Shown here: positions 1 to 10,672 of the stretch, in pieces | Layout: every line of letters begins with the position of its first letter | How positions within the stretch are numbered: the first letter of the stretch is position 1 | Origin: Gentiana macrophylla | Taxonomy: Eukaryota > Streptophyta > Magnoliopsida > Gentianales > Gentianaceae | Assembly: GCA_026214975.1 (NCBI GenBank) | Contig: CM047805.1 | Coordinates: 110,727,845 to 110,791,844 of the forward strand | DNA length: 64,000 bases | Direction of reading: 5' to 3' | Program-made: the position numbers and the translations under genes | Notes under the pieces: generated by a model | The model's input: the letters and a program-made list of their open reading frames with translations, nothing else | Told to the model about the DNA's origin: nothing | Database searches by the model: none

Positions 1-1316
1 GTGATGGTTCAGTTCTTAAACATAAGGCTTCGTTGGTCGCAAAGGGTTCATTCAGACCTATGGTGTTGACTTTATAGAAACTTTTAGCCCTGTAGCTGGC
101 CTATCAACCAAGTGGACATCAATAATGCCTTCCTTAATGGTCCTCTAAAATAACCTGTGTACATGTACAACCAGAGGGATGTATGGATGCTACTAGGCCT
201 CATTATGTGTGCAAGCTCAAGAAGGCCCCCTATGGTCTTAAACAAGGTCCTAGGGCATGGTTTGAAGCCCTAAGGTCTCAGCTGTTGATGTGGTCCTTCA
301 AACAATCTGTTTGTGATAATTCTCTGTTCATCCTTAGGACCCCCAAACTGCTTATTATTGTGTTAGTTTATGTGGATGACATTCTTGTCACTGGAAACTC
401 ACCACAGCATATTAACAAGTTTATCAAAATGTTGGGTTCCAAGTTTTCCTTGAAAGATTTGGGACCTGTGTCCCACTTCCTGGGAATGCAGGTGGTCAAA
501 GACTCATCTGGTTTGTACTTAAACCAAACTCAATATGCAAAAAAGCTCTTATCCAGGTTAATGTGTGATTCCCTTATGTCTTGTCCCACTCTTATAGTTG
601 CAGGGAAGAAACTTGAAGAACAGCCTGTGGAACTCTTTCAGAATGGTACTTTGTATAGGAGTGCTATAGGTGGTTTGAAATACTTAACTTATACAAGGCC
701 TTATCTTGCTTTTGCTGTCAATTACTTAAGTCAATTTATGCAGACACCGGAAAGCAGTCAGAAGACTTTTAAGATATGTTATTGGTACCCTAACTCTTGG
801 CCTATATTTCAAACATGCTGCCTGTATCACTCTTATTGGATTTTCTAATGCTGATTGAGGGGTCTCTACACTTGATAGGAAGTCAGTGGGATGCTACTGT
901 GTGTTTCTTGGGGATTCCCATGTTTTCTGGAGTTCAAAAGAACATGATGTGGTATCCAGGTCAAGCACAGAGTCAGAATATAGGGCATTGGCTAATGTTA
1001 CAGTAGAAATCAAATGGATATCCTCTCTTTTGTCTGAATTGAAGATCAGACCTACTGGTGTGCCTACTTTTTGGTGTGATAACACTAGTGCATCCTTCCT
1101 GGCTCAGAACCCTGTATATCATACCAAGACAAAGCATATATAAATAGACATTCATTTTGTGAGAAATGAAGTTCTGAACAAGAAGTTGAATGTGTGTTAT
1201 ATCCCTTCAGTAGATCAGATTGTTGATTGCTTAACTAAGCCTTTGACTACTACTCAATTTCAGAGTTTTAGGAGAAAACTCAATGTAGTTTCACCACCTT
1301 TGAGTTTGAGGGGGGA
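1..1316 (+). pseudogene. Ty1/copia pol fragment (RT and RNase H)
   Basis: This is the 3' part of a copia polyprotein; its beginning lies outside the window. Visible pieces are an RT start (SLVAKGF, ETFSPVA), VDINNAFLNG, APYGLKQGPRAW, the catalytic YVDDILVTG at about 370-400, FSLKDLGPVSHFLGMQV, an RNase H part (STESEYRALA, FWCDNTSA) and the closing LTKPL near 1230. It would copy element RNA into DNA. It is dead: material is missing between SPVAGLST and VDINNAFLNG (about 110), frame changes occur near 780-900, and a stop lies at 1141. A purine tract at 1299-1316 leads straight into the 3' LTR, which confirms the strand and the end of the element. Confidence 0.93.
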
Positions 1317-1732
1317 TGTTAAGGTAATGTGATGATGTGGCACCATCATAGCTGTCCATGTAGGACTAGATCTAATGGTTGTTAGTGTGTTTGTTATTAG
1401 ACCTTATCCAAAGCAGATCTAGCCTTGGATTTGCTGTAGAACTGTTGGTACAATGCTGATATATTTGTCTGATGTATGAACTTCTGGAAAACTGATGAAT
1501 TGAATGAATATGAGTATAAATTCCTAAATCTCTATCTACTTGCTTTCTCAACTAAAGCTAATTATATGCCTCTCCCCATTGGCTTTAAGCTATTAGATAG
1601 AGTTCTGGATTATTCTCTCAACAATATCGATTGTAGTTTTATTAGAGAATCTTCTCTCAACATTATCGATTGTAGGTTTTTTTTGGTTTTTTATTTATCG
1701 ATTGTAGTTGTATTAGAGAACCTTCTTGAACA
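1317..1732 (+). repeat. 3' LTR of the copia fragment
   Basis: The sequence starts TGTTAAGG right after a polypurine tract and ends ...TTGAACA, giving short TGTT/AACA inverted ends. A TATA-like stretch lies near 1510. Three copies of a short motif (ATCGATTGTAG) occur at about 1625-1710. The right end is by inspection only, because no second LTR is in view. Confidence 0.6.
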
Positions 1733-2705
1733 ATGCCATTCATCGGTCTAACTACCTACCGGTAGGAAAGGAACGCTCCGTGGTGGATCCAGAAAAAAAA
1801 TCGAATAGAGACACATACCAAAGCAATTTCAAGCCATTAGCGGGGGTTTTACAATTTTTTTTCCAAGTAAACTACATTATTTGATATAAATCTTTTTTCG
1901 GATCTTCGGATACCGGCCCTAACCCTTATCAAGGTGGATCCGCCCCTAAAACGTACGAGGACTTGTTGATGACCCACCGGCACAAACAAGAAGATGATGA
2001 GCCAAAGTTGAACATGACGGAAGTAAATATTAATCCTGGTGTAGCCTTTCTTTGTAGTTTGTCCATGCTGATTTGAAAGTTTAGGATGGTCATCAACCTT
2101 TCAATCCTACTTGTTCAAATATGAAATAGTCTCTCTATATATATATATATCGGCGCGCATATAGTCTTTAATTAAAAACGATAACACAAAATAAATAACG
2201 AAAATAAAATAAAATTACGTGGTTCGGTAAATGTGACATACGTCGACGTACGTAAGAGATAATATGATTATATTGGAGAAATACAAAAGAAAAAAAACAC
2301 TCTCGAAGACTAAAGCCAGAAACCAAAAATAGGCTAAGACAATTGAAATTAAGTAATAAACTAAGACAACTGAAAGTTTAGCTTATGGGATACAACAAAA
2401 TAAATAACCAAAAGGCTATTAAAATAGTAACTTAATTCGGCACGTCTTTTCCATACATGTACCTCGATCTAACGTAGGATTTTGTGTGATCAACCCCGAA
2501 CGCGGTAATCTCTATGACTGAACCTCGATCTACATAGAACTATGTGAGATCAATCCGGTGAACGGTAATAGTTTTGATTGAACCTCGATTGAAAATCGGA
2601 CAATCCGAAGAACGGTAATAGTCTTGACCGAACCTCGATTGAAAGTCAGGATTATGTGGAAACATGATATATGAGTGCACGAGCTTAGAAAGAACATAAG
2701 ATATG
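1733..2705. other. Non-coding flank, AT-rich
   Basis: No gene is seen. There is a short (TA)n run at about 2138-2151 and two GTGGATCC motifs (about 1782 and 1935) that may be the ends of a small decayed repeat. The tandem repeat at 2462-2650 is listed separately. The target copy GATAT of the Tat insertion is at 2706-2710. Confidence 0.5.
2462..2650. repeat. Degenerate 60-bp tandem repeat, about three copies
   Basis: Units start with CCTCGAT at 2462, 2522, 2582 and 2631. The first two are 60 bp apart and the third is shortened to 49. Each carries a GATCAA-like core and then ACGGTAAT. No coding sense was found. Confidence 0.7.
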
Positions 2706-2710
2706 GATAT

Positions 2711-2846
2711 TGATATAGCGTAGAATATCAGGTTTGCGGTAACAGTGCTTATCTTGAGGATAAAAGGCTTCATATACGTGATTTCTCCGTGGAGAGTATG
2801 GCGGTGAACAAGAACAATACAGTCGGAATAACGTTAAGGAAGAACT
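2711..2846 (-). repeat. Truncated 3' LTR of the Tat element (U5-side end)
   Basis: These 136 bp match 31339-31473 closely and in the same orientation. Beyond 2846 the two copies no longer align, so the rest of this LTR and the polypurine tract appear to be deleted. The outer end abuts the GATAT target copy. Confidence 0.8.
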
Positions 2847-3259
2847 AGTGTTGGTGAAAACCACCAGCTATATGATGTGCATTGTAGCGGACATGCTTGC
2901 TGCCGATAATATTCTATCGGGCTTGAATCAGTGTTTGAATCGCGTAGCGAATTACCGATTATATGCTGAGCATTGTAGCGGACAGGCGTAATCGCCGACA
3001 ACGCTCTGTCGGACTTAGTCACCGATAACGCTCTATCGGGTATGGATTGTCGAATAGGCACATGTGGGCATTGATAGATGTTGGCCGCTTGAAGAAATAA
3101 TTGTAGACCGTGATAATCTGAGGCCGTGTGTTTCAGACAGGTTGATGGCCGCCAGTGGGGATTTGAACGGTTGGAGATGACAAACAGATGTATTGGTTCA
3201 CGAAATGTCACGTCAGTTACGTACACTGACACGACGCTTGAAATGAACCTTCCTTCGCT

Positions 3260-3358
3260 CTGATTGGCTGAGAAGAATTGGTAACTGTTCCAGTCATTAT
3301 GACGTTTGAATTTCAAAAATCCAAACGTCGTTTCCCTCCCGATTTTTTCCTATAAATA
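3260..3358 (+). promoter_or_regulatory. Promoter for the antisense gene of the Tat element
   Basis: A reverse CCAAT box (ATTGG, 3263-3267) and a TATA box (TATAAATA, 3351-3358) are spaced as in a plant promoter. Between them is an inverted repeat, GACGTTTG at 3301-3308 with CAAACGTC at 3322-3329; both arms contain an ACGT core of the kind bound by bZIP factors. Transcription would start near 3380 and run toward the antisense gene, opposite to gag-pol. This is inference from motif layout. Confidence 0.6.
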
Positions 3359-3379
3359 GAGGCTTCCACCCCCACTCTT

Positions 3380-3498
3380 CCACGGTTTTTTTTGCAAATT
3401 TCTCCGGCGGTAGCGATAGAGGATTCCGGCAAGTGCAAGCAAACTCCGGCAAGCGTATAAACAGGATCAACATCTCCACTTCTTTTCTCATTAATCAG
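3380..3498 (+). other. Putative 5' UTR exon of the antisense gene
   Basis: A leader-like stretch follows the TATA box and ends in a good splice donor (CAG|GTACTA, GT at 3499). The matching acceptor would be TTTTCCAG at 20162-20169, directly before the first ATG of the antisense gene (20171). Without the nested insertion and one target copy the intron would be about 397 nt; with it, it is about 16.7 kb. Confidence 0.5.
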
Positions 3499-3810
3499 GT
3501 ACTAATTTGCACATTCCTCTTGTCTTTCAATTCGATTTTACCTTTATTTCATCTGTTTCTCTTGCTTGAAGATCATATTGCTGTGAATTCGTATTTGTCA
3601 ATGTTTGATTTTTTAGATGAACACCGTAAATTCACCCTTTACGTTTCCCCGTGTTTTATGCCTCTTTTTCCCCAAAAACATCTTTTGTGGATACAAGCTT
3701 TGATTGTTGTTTTTTGGCAATGCCTGAGTGTTTGTGTTGGCTTGGGGTTTTCCTGGGTTTGTTTGGGGGTTCTTCTGGGTTTGTTTTGCTAAGGAAAATG
3801 GAGGGGCGAG

Positions 3811-4163
3811 TGGTGAGAGTCAACTTTACTATGTTTTGGTGCATGTTTTAACCCCTGTTTATGACACTCTTGGCTTGTTTTGCGTGGTTTTAGACCGATT
3901 ATAAGGTAAAAATGCTTTGAGCACTTACTTAGAGGTAATCCATCAAATTGATGGAAAACCTTATCATTTTACGGTGTTTTGGCCCTAATCGAGCCCTATT
4001 TATCTTGCGGGATTATGCTTGGTATATTATGCTATGGAAATGAAGGAAATAGTGACTCGTAAGCCCGGATATTGAGGCATGAGACTTAGAATGGCGAAAC
4101 CGAAGCCCGGGGATGGAAACTGATCAAAGGTGGTTGGTGCTTTTACCATTTGTTCACTTTATC
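3811..4163 (+). repeat. Inverted copy of the LTR start
   Basis: Read on the plus strand this matches the reverse complement of about 5507-5857, from the first bases (TGGTGAGAGTC against TGATGAGAGTC) to TTTATC. With the 3' LTR it forms arms of about 350 bp separated by about 1.34 kb, so a transcript across it could fold into a long hairpin. Confidence 0.9.
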
Positions 4164-4179
4164 AATGGCTCAGAAAACT

Positions 4180-5857
4180 TGATAACCAAAAATAGTAACG
4201 ACCAACCTTAACCGGCAGAGTACCGGGTTGGAAGTACTGTAGAAGTGAGCAAGGTCGTATCCCACGAGGAATTTATCGAATACCAAAGTCGTTTTCGGAT
4301 TTAGTTTAGCTTAACCAAAGATATTTCAAGTATTCAATTATGCTAAAACGATATTTAAACGAAAAATAAAGAGAGAAAGTGACATAGCCAAACCATGATC
4401 CAACTTATTACTTTCGCCCCTCTAATCAATTATTCGGGAGTGGGATTAACCAACCTACCAACCTAACACTTATACCAACTCATTCATGGGTGCAAACTCC
4501 TAAGCTAGTGTAAGACGCCATACAACAATCAAACACCCTTTGCCCTACATTCAACGATCCGCTTTAAGGATTTAATCGACCGAAACAAGATTAACGCACT
4601 AGAGTTGCTCGATTTCACAACCGATTGAACCTCACTCCCTAATCAATCCAAACAACTCAGTTGATTATAAGAAATGATCTTAAAACCCCTTTTCCCATAC
4701 CCCTTCGCAACATACATTTATAAAAGTGATGTGTGTGTTCATGAACTAGGTGTACAGTCTAATTCAAGCACTAAGAACAAGTTTTAAGACATGAATTCGT
4801 CAATATAACAATAATTAAGCACTACCCATTCCCAATTTCATCAATTAGAGAGTGATTTCATCAATCTTCACATGATTTGACTATGAAATGTTTAGCTACT
4901 CATAATAAAACATGAAATAACAATCAAAGAGAAGATTAAAGCCATAAAAGAGAAAGAAAACTAGAATTAATTACCAAAATTCGAAGAGGATGATGTTTGT
5001 TCAATCTCCATACAAACCCATGTCACTTGGAGAAGAAGACTTCAAAAACACAAACAAGGAAGAGAGAATCTATGCTAAATTGTGTTTAATCTAAGGGAAC
5101 GAGTGAAAGAAGAGCTAATCTAAGGGAGAAACGTGATGAAAATCGACCTAAGGGAGTCCTAATTAAGTCTAGGTATGAGTTCCTATCAAATGGGGGTGAA
5201 AAATCTATTTAAAAGCGCCCAAAAATGTGCAGATAAAGCAGTTTTGGAGTGCACCAAAGTCCTCGGCGCGCGCTGAAGCTGTTCTGTGACTTTCTGTGGT
5301 CTCTGTTCTACTTTGGCGCACCCCACAGTCTTCAGCGCGCGCCAAAAATCTGGACTGATACACCTTCAGTAATCTGGAAATATCTTTGCGTGTAGAGCTC
5401 CAATTTGAGTGATTCAAAATGCGTTGGAAAGCTCATTCAATTATCTACAACTTTCATGAAAACCACAAGTCCAGGAAATTCATGTATCTGGGAGAAAATT
5501 GCAGATAAATTGAACAAATGGTAAAAGCACCAACCACCTTTGATCCGTTTCCATCCCCGGGCTTCGGTTTCGCCATTCTAAGTCTCATGCCTCATCTTCC
5601 GGGCTTACGAATCACCTATTTCCTGGATTTCCATAGCACAATATACCAAGCATAATCCCGCAAGATAAATAGGGCTCGAATAGGGCCAAAACACTGTAAA
5701 ATGATAAAGTTTTCCATCAATTTGATGGATTACCTCTAAGTAAGTGCTCAAAGCGTTTTTACCTTATAATCGGTCTAAAACCACGCAAAACAAGCCAAGA
5801 GTGTCATAAACGGGGGTTAAAACATGCACCAAAACATATTAAAGTTGACTCTCATCA
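4180..5857 (-). repeat. 3' LTR of the Athila-like element
   Basis: This aligns in direct orientation with 9080-10672. The ends are TGATAA...CTCATCA. On the minus strand a polypurine tract (complement of about 5858-5871) precedes it. A TATA-like box lies at about 5210-5216 (minus). It contains no gene. Confidence 0.9.
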
Positions 5858-5895
5858 ACCACCCCCCACTTAGCGTTTGCTCGCCCTCGAGCAAA
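5858..5895 (-). promoter_or_regulatory. Polypurine tract with adjacent hairpin
   Basis: Minus strand AAGTGGGGGGTGG sits next to the 3' LTR and would prime plus-strand DNA synthesis. Beside it is a perfect 8-bp stem (TTTGCTCG/CGAGCAAA, loop CCCT) at 5876-5895. Similar pairs recur at 6744-6775 and 7351-7390. Confidence 0.75.
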
Positions 5896-6743
5896 ATGAG
5901 CGTTTTAAAAGAATCCAAAGAGTCAACGTTACACGTGTAGGTCAAGCCAATCACATATCAAGGATAACCGAAAAGTAATTGAGTAAATGCATGCCACTTA
6001 ACCCTACCTTATCAAGCAAGCAGGATGTGTGTGTGTGAATAGCTTACCACGGTTCACCGGTTTGGATTATGGACGCTAGGTTAATACGACTACACCATAA
6101 GCTCATACTTCATAATCTTCTCCACTAATCGGGGCCAACCGAGGCTAAGTAAGGTCAAGTAGGACTTGCACGGTTGTAATGTTAGGCTAGGGACAGGGCT
6201 AACCGAAGGGAATTTCTGGGGAATAACCAACAAAGAGATAAAAACGAGCAAGCTCAATCACGGGGTGTAGCAATACAAAACGTAGCTAGCTCTACCCTTC
6301 TCTAGCTCAAAATGAAACTATAAACATGATCCAAGAAATAGAATGCCATATCACACTATGTCTCAAGTGTAACGAGGCAAAAGCATACAAGAATCATGTT
6401 TCTATATTAAGGATTCATCCCAAACACCAACATCATATAACGAATCACAACATGAATCCCAAAACACTTGGCTTTCTTTGACTCAACCTTTATTACACTT
6501 TTATTGACTTTTATTGCAAGCTTTCTTTGATTGATTTCATTTTCTTTTGACTTTTCTCTTTTCTTTTCATTTCTTTTCTTTTTTTTTTTGAATAGAAACT
6601 TTTTGAATTTAGAAAGCTGCACTATACAATTTAAACAGGTTTGAGTCAAAGTCCATCACGTACATACAATATAAAATGAGCTCATCCCCTCCAAATCGTG
6701 AAAATAGCTCGTAAAAACCAACTCCTCTATACATACGTACTCC

Positions 6744-6775
6744 TCCACCACCCCACACTTGCTTTAGCAAGTGTG
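6744..6775 (-). repeat. Second polypurine-hairpin module
   Basis: CCACCACCCCA runs directly into a perfect 10-bp stem with a two-base loop (6754-6775). The layout is like the module at the LTR border. Confidence 0.6.
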
Positions 6776-7350
6776 CTCGAAGTGAAAATATTAAGCTTTG
6801 CTCGTAGGGTGTTCAAGGGAATGTAGACCACAAATAAGGCTTGGGGGTCGGGAAATTACGGGCTAAATACGAATGGCTAAGTGTCGGATGGGGGTCTAAC
6901 CATCCTACCAAGGCTTAGAGGGGTTACTGTGGAATATGTAATGGGATGGCTATTTGGCTCTGGTTAGGTCAAAGAAATGCCATAACTATCGTCCCAAACT
7001 CTACCAAAGTCGGCCTTTCTATTTCGTCTAGAAGTTAATGGTATGAGTTCTAGGTAGCCGAATTGTGCCTAAGTCTACCATAATCGGTCACTAGTTACCA
7101 TGGTTCATGAAAACAAAGCAATACGTGCGTGCAAATCCCGTCTCCAAGATAGGGTAGTAAGCCAAGTAACATGCATTCAAACATTCACTAAACCATTTAT
7201 CATATCAATGTGTAGGCTCAACATACGAATGCAACATCAAAACCATGGAAAATTTTAAAAATTGCTCAAATTTTACTAAAGTAATGACCAAACGATAAGC
7301 ATACAACACAATGGCTACAATCAACAACAAAGCACAAATCATATCTAAGC

Positions 7351-7390
7351 CTACCACCCCCCACTTTAAATGCAACACTGCCCTCAGTGT
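7351..7390 (-). repeat. Third polypurine-hairpin module
   Basis: CTACCACCCCCCACTT is followed by a 6-bp stem ACACTG/CAGTGT with loop CCCT (7375-7390), the same loop as in the first module. Confidence 0.6.
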
Positions 7391-8068
7391 GTGAATGATA
7401 AAAGAGAGAAGGCTTAGCTTAACCCGGAAAAAAGGCGCAAACCATGTACGTGACATCTCCATGAAAGTTTCACTCGAATACCAGAAGCCATGAGACAAAA
7501 ACACCAAGAAAACGAATGCACGGGGAACATCCACCGTGCCAAAAGCAAGCAAAAAATATCGAGATATAATAAAAGAGCGCAAAGTCACATACACGATCAT
7601 ATGAAACCAAAAAGGGGAACCAACTCGGGGAGCATGGGATGAAAAGACAATCAAACAAGTAAAATAACATCCATGCATAAAATATGTGCCAAAATGATAA
7701 CAATCCAAGTACGGTACGGGAATGAAAATGAAGTCTTCACCCGAAAGCTCTTTTCCTAAGCCGAAATTCTCCACTCTTTTACCTGAGACTCACTCCTAAC
7801 CTTATCAAACAAAGAAAAAGTGGGTTGCCTCCCACAAGCTCCTTTGTTTTACGTCATTGGCTTGACTTATTCAGAAACTAAAAGAAAAGCAACAAAGCAC
7901 GAGTGGAATGAAAGAAAAAAAATTACACATATTTTGCCCAATAGCCTCAAGAACATGGCAATTAAAAAAAAACTTTCACCCACTTTTATATTGTAACAAA
8001 AATAAAAACATCTATCTAAAACATTCTAAGTTTAAAGTCCTTAGTTTGACTTTCTACCCCCAACAATA

Positions 8069-8869
8069 CTAAGGATAGTTATACCAAAGGAGAGCAAACC
8101 GTTGCGTCTCCCTACACACATCATAAGAATTGAGCTCACCCTTAAAATGGGGCAAGACAAACAAGGGGCTCAATACCCACCACCAAGATTGGTTCAAGAA
8201 ATTCACCGTGAAACACAATGAATTTAACTTCCCCGAATGAGAGCATATGCCAAGTAACAAAAATTCAAACAACAAGCAATAAAATTTTGGGTCAACCAGA
8301 ACATCAACATATTCTATGTGATCCACCACCACTATTTTTTCAATAAAATTCAAACGAGAAGGAATAAATGATTCACTAGTAGCATGTTTCATACCTTCTT
8401 CATAACACTCATGATGGGTGATTACCTCAAGAGTCGACGGTGGAGCAAAGGAAATTTCATCATTTTTAGCACTCATCTCAACCTTCCTCTTCTCAATCAA
8501 TTTCTTTACCCGGTTCTCCAAGTTCTTTAATGCCGATTGAAGAGTAGTAGCATTCGTTTTAATATCCATCAATTCCCGACCTTGCTCTTCCAAAGCTCGG
8601 CCTTGCTCTTGCAAAGTTTTGTTGATTTGCTCCAATAACATATCGGTCGAACTCTTTTGTGGAGGAAGAGGTATTTGTGAAGGTTGAGCATATTGCAAAT
8701 AGGCATCGGGGTGTTGAAACTGAGAACTTGGAGGACTCTCCCACTCACTGTTGTATTGTGATGTGTACGGGTTGAACTGATAATATGGTTGGAATCCAAA
8801 ACCCATACCACCGAAATTAAAGCCTCCAAATGAGTAGGGAGGAGATCCCTCATGGCCATACAAATTCAT
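8069..8869 (-). CDS. Gag-like ORF of the Athila-like element
   Basis: This ORF of 266 codons starts MNLYGHEGSPPYS. The first 90 residues are rich in Gly, Tyr, Pro, Gln and Ser (low complexity). Residues about 74-130 form a heptad-like coiled coil (MLLEQINKTLQEQGRALEEQ, LKNLENRVKKLIEK). Plant Athila/Tat gag proteins have a similar Pro/Gln-rich tail and coiled coil, so this is probably a truncated gag remnant. No zinc knuckle, protease or RT follows. The frame is open, although after about residue 180 the sequence looks like readthrough of non-coding DNA. It lies about 190 bp downstream of the primer site, where gag is expected. Whether it makes protein is unknown. Confidence 0.6.
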   Translation of the reverse strand: MNLYGHEGSPPYSFGGFNFGGMGFGFQPYYQFNPYTSQYNSEWESPPSSQFQHPDAYLQYAQPSQIPLPPQKSSTDMLLEQINKTLQEQGRALEEQGRELMDIKTNATTLQSALKNLENRVKKLIEKRKVEMSAKNDEISFAPPSTLEVITHHECYEEGMKHATSESFIPSRLNFIEKIVVVDHIEYVDVLVDPKFYCLLFEFLLLGICSHSGKLNSLCFTVNFLNQSWWWVLSPLFVLPHFKGELNSYDVCRETQRFALLWYNYP

Positions 8870-9053
8870 ACACTACAATTCAAGGGAACAACAAGAACTC
8901 AATCACGGTATCTAGTCACCACCACCACTGCAGTAGATGGTGTGACTCTTCAGCAGAAATCCAACATCAAGAAAGAAGAAAAATAAAAGAAACATAAAAA
9001 AAAAAACAACCTAAGCCTAAGTATTCCAACGACTTATGAGATATCGATATGAT

Positions 9054-9071
9054 TCCCCGGCAACGGCGCCA
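9054..9071 (-). promoter_or_regulatory. Primer binding site, tRNA-Arg type
   Basis: Minus strand TGGCGCCGTTGCCGGGGA begins with TGG (pairing with a tRNA CCA end) and is the sequence familiar from Athila and Tat elements. It lies 8 nt from the TGATGA end of the 5' LTR and fixes the orientation of the element. Confidence 0.85.
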
Positions 9072-9079
9072 GAAAAACT

Positions 9080-10672
9080 TGATGACCAAAATAGTAACGA
9101 CCAACCTTAACCGGCAGAGTACCGGGTCGGAAGTACTATAGAGGTGAGCAATGTCATATCCCACGAGGAATTTATCGAATACGAAAGTCATTTTTTTTGG
9201 ATTTAGTTCAGGTCAACCAAGATGTTTCAAGTTTAATTACACTAAAACGAAATATAAACTAAAGATACTAAAGAGAGAAAGAGACATAGCAAACTATGAT
9301 CCAATTGATTACTTTCACCCCTCCAATCGATTAGCTCGGGAATGGGATTAACCAACCTACCAACCTCTACTTATATCGACTCATTCATGGGTGTAAACTC
9401 CTAAGCTAGTGTACGATGCCATACAACAATCGGACACCCTTTGCCCGGTTCAACTGTCCGCCTTTAAGAATTTAATTGACCGAAACAAGATTAACGCGCT
9501 AGAGTTGCCCGATTTCACAACCGAATGAACCTCACTCCCTAATCAATCTAAACAACTCAGTTGATTATAAAGAATGATCTTAAAACCCCTTTTCCCATAC
9601 CCCTTCGCAACATACATTTATAAAAGTGGTGTGTTTGTTCATGAACTAGGTGTACAGTCTAATTCAAGCATTGATAACAAGTTTTAAGACATGAATTCGT
9701 CAATATAACAACAATTAAACACTACCCATTCCCAATTTCATCAATTAGAGGGTGATTGCTTCAATTTTCACATAATTTGGCTATGAAAGTTTAGCTACTC
9801 ATAAAAAAACTAAAAACAACAATCAATGATAGAATTAAAGTCATAAATGAAAGAGAAATTGAAATTGATTACCAAAATCGTAGAGAATCGGAGTATACAT
9901 CAAGCTTTTTCAACACCCATGTCAATTGGTGAAGAAGAAGACCCAAAATGAGAAAATCCAAAAGTAAAGAAGAAACATTAGCTAAAATCTAAGCTAGATT
10001 GTGCTTAATTTAAGTAAAATATGATGTAAGAGTGAATCTAGGGAAGAAGAGGGGAAGAATTCGACCTAAAGGGGAGAAAAGTGTAAGTATGAAAGTGTAA
10101 AAGTGTGTCCAGAATGTCTAGAAAATCTGTGCAAGTGGTATTTATATTCCAAAAATGTGCAGGAAAAGTCATTTTGGCGCGCCCCAAAGGCTTTGGTGCG
10201 CCCCAAAACATCTCCAGTGACTCTGGAAACTCTCTGTTTCAACTTGGCGCGCCCCAAACCTGTTTATGTGGTTCTGAGCCTCTCTGTTCAACTTTGGCGT
10301 GCCCCAACTCTTTTGGCGTGCACCAAACTCCTACATGCTCCAATTTCTTCACTTTTCTCTATTTTCTTCTATCTCCAACCATTGGTTTCATCATTATACG
10401 CTCCACGCCTTGTCTCCCGGGCTTACGAGCACCTAGATCCTGCGTCACAACATCTAACACAAACCGAGCATAATTCCACAAGATAAATGGGGCTCGAAAA
10501 GGGCCAAAAACTTCATAAAATGCCGAGGTTTTCCATCTATATGACGGTTTACCCCATGGTGGACGTGTAATGCGATTGTTGCCCTAAATAAGGTCTAAAA
10601 CTACCCGGAATGAACCAAAAGTGCCGTAAAAGGGGTTGAAACATGCATTGGAGCATAGTAAAGTTGATTCTC
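9080..10672 (-). repeat. 5' LTR of the Athila-like element (split)
   Basis: This is the direct-repeat partner of 4180-5857. Its outer four bases (20076-20079) are separated from it by the copia-type insertion. The bases at 10668-10672 (TTCTC) are one copy of that insertion's target site. Confidence 0.9.
10138..10328 (-). promoter_or_regulatory. LTR promoter: TATA box with E2F-like site cluster
   Basis: On the minus strand a TATA box (ATATAAATA, complement of about 10138-10147) is preceded by five near-copies of TTTGGCGCGCCCCAAA at about 10172, 10191, 10242, 10292 and 10310. The core matches the plant E2F consensus TTTSSCGC. The 3' LTR has a comparable, more decayed cluster at about 5240-5345 next to its own TATA box. 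Regulation by E2F is inferred from motifs only. Confidence 0.55.

Larger units (their letters stand above)
5896..8068 (-). other. Internal non-coding region of the Athila-like element
   Basis: Apart from the two repeat modules, no conserved domain is recognisable. A 189-codon minus-strand ORF at 7205-7774 is hydrophobic and resembles nothing I know, so it is not called. The stretch probably supplies packaging or length functions, as in other large non-autonomous LTR elements. Confidence 0.5.

Noticed and set aside
7205..7774. Hydrophobic 189-codon minus-strand ORF
   Set aside because: It lies in the non-coding part of a non-autonomous element, has no recognisable motif, and its hydrophobicity follows from AT-rich composition.
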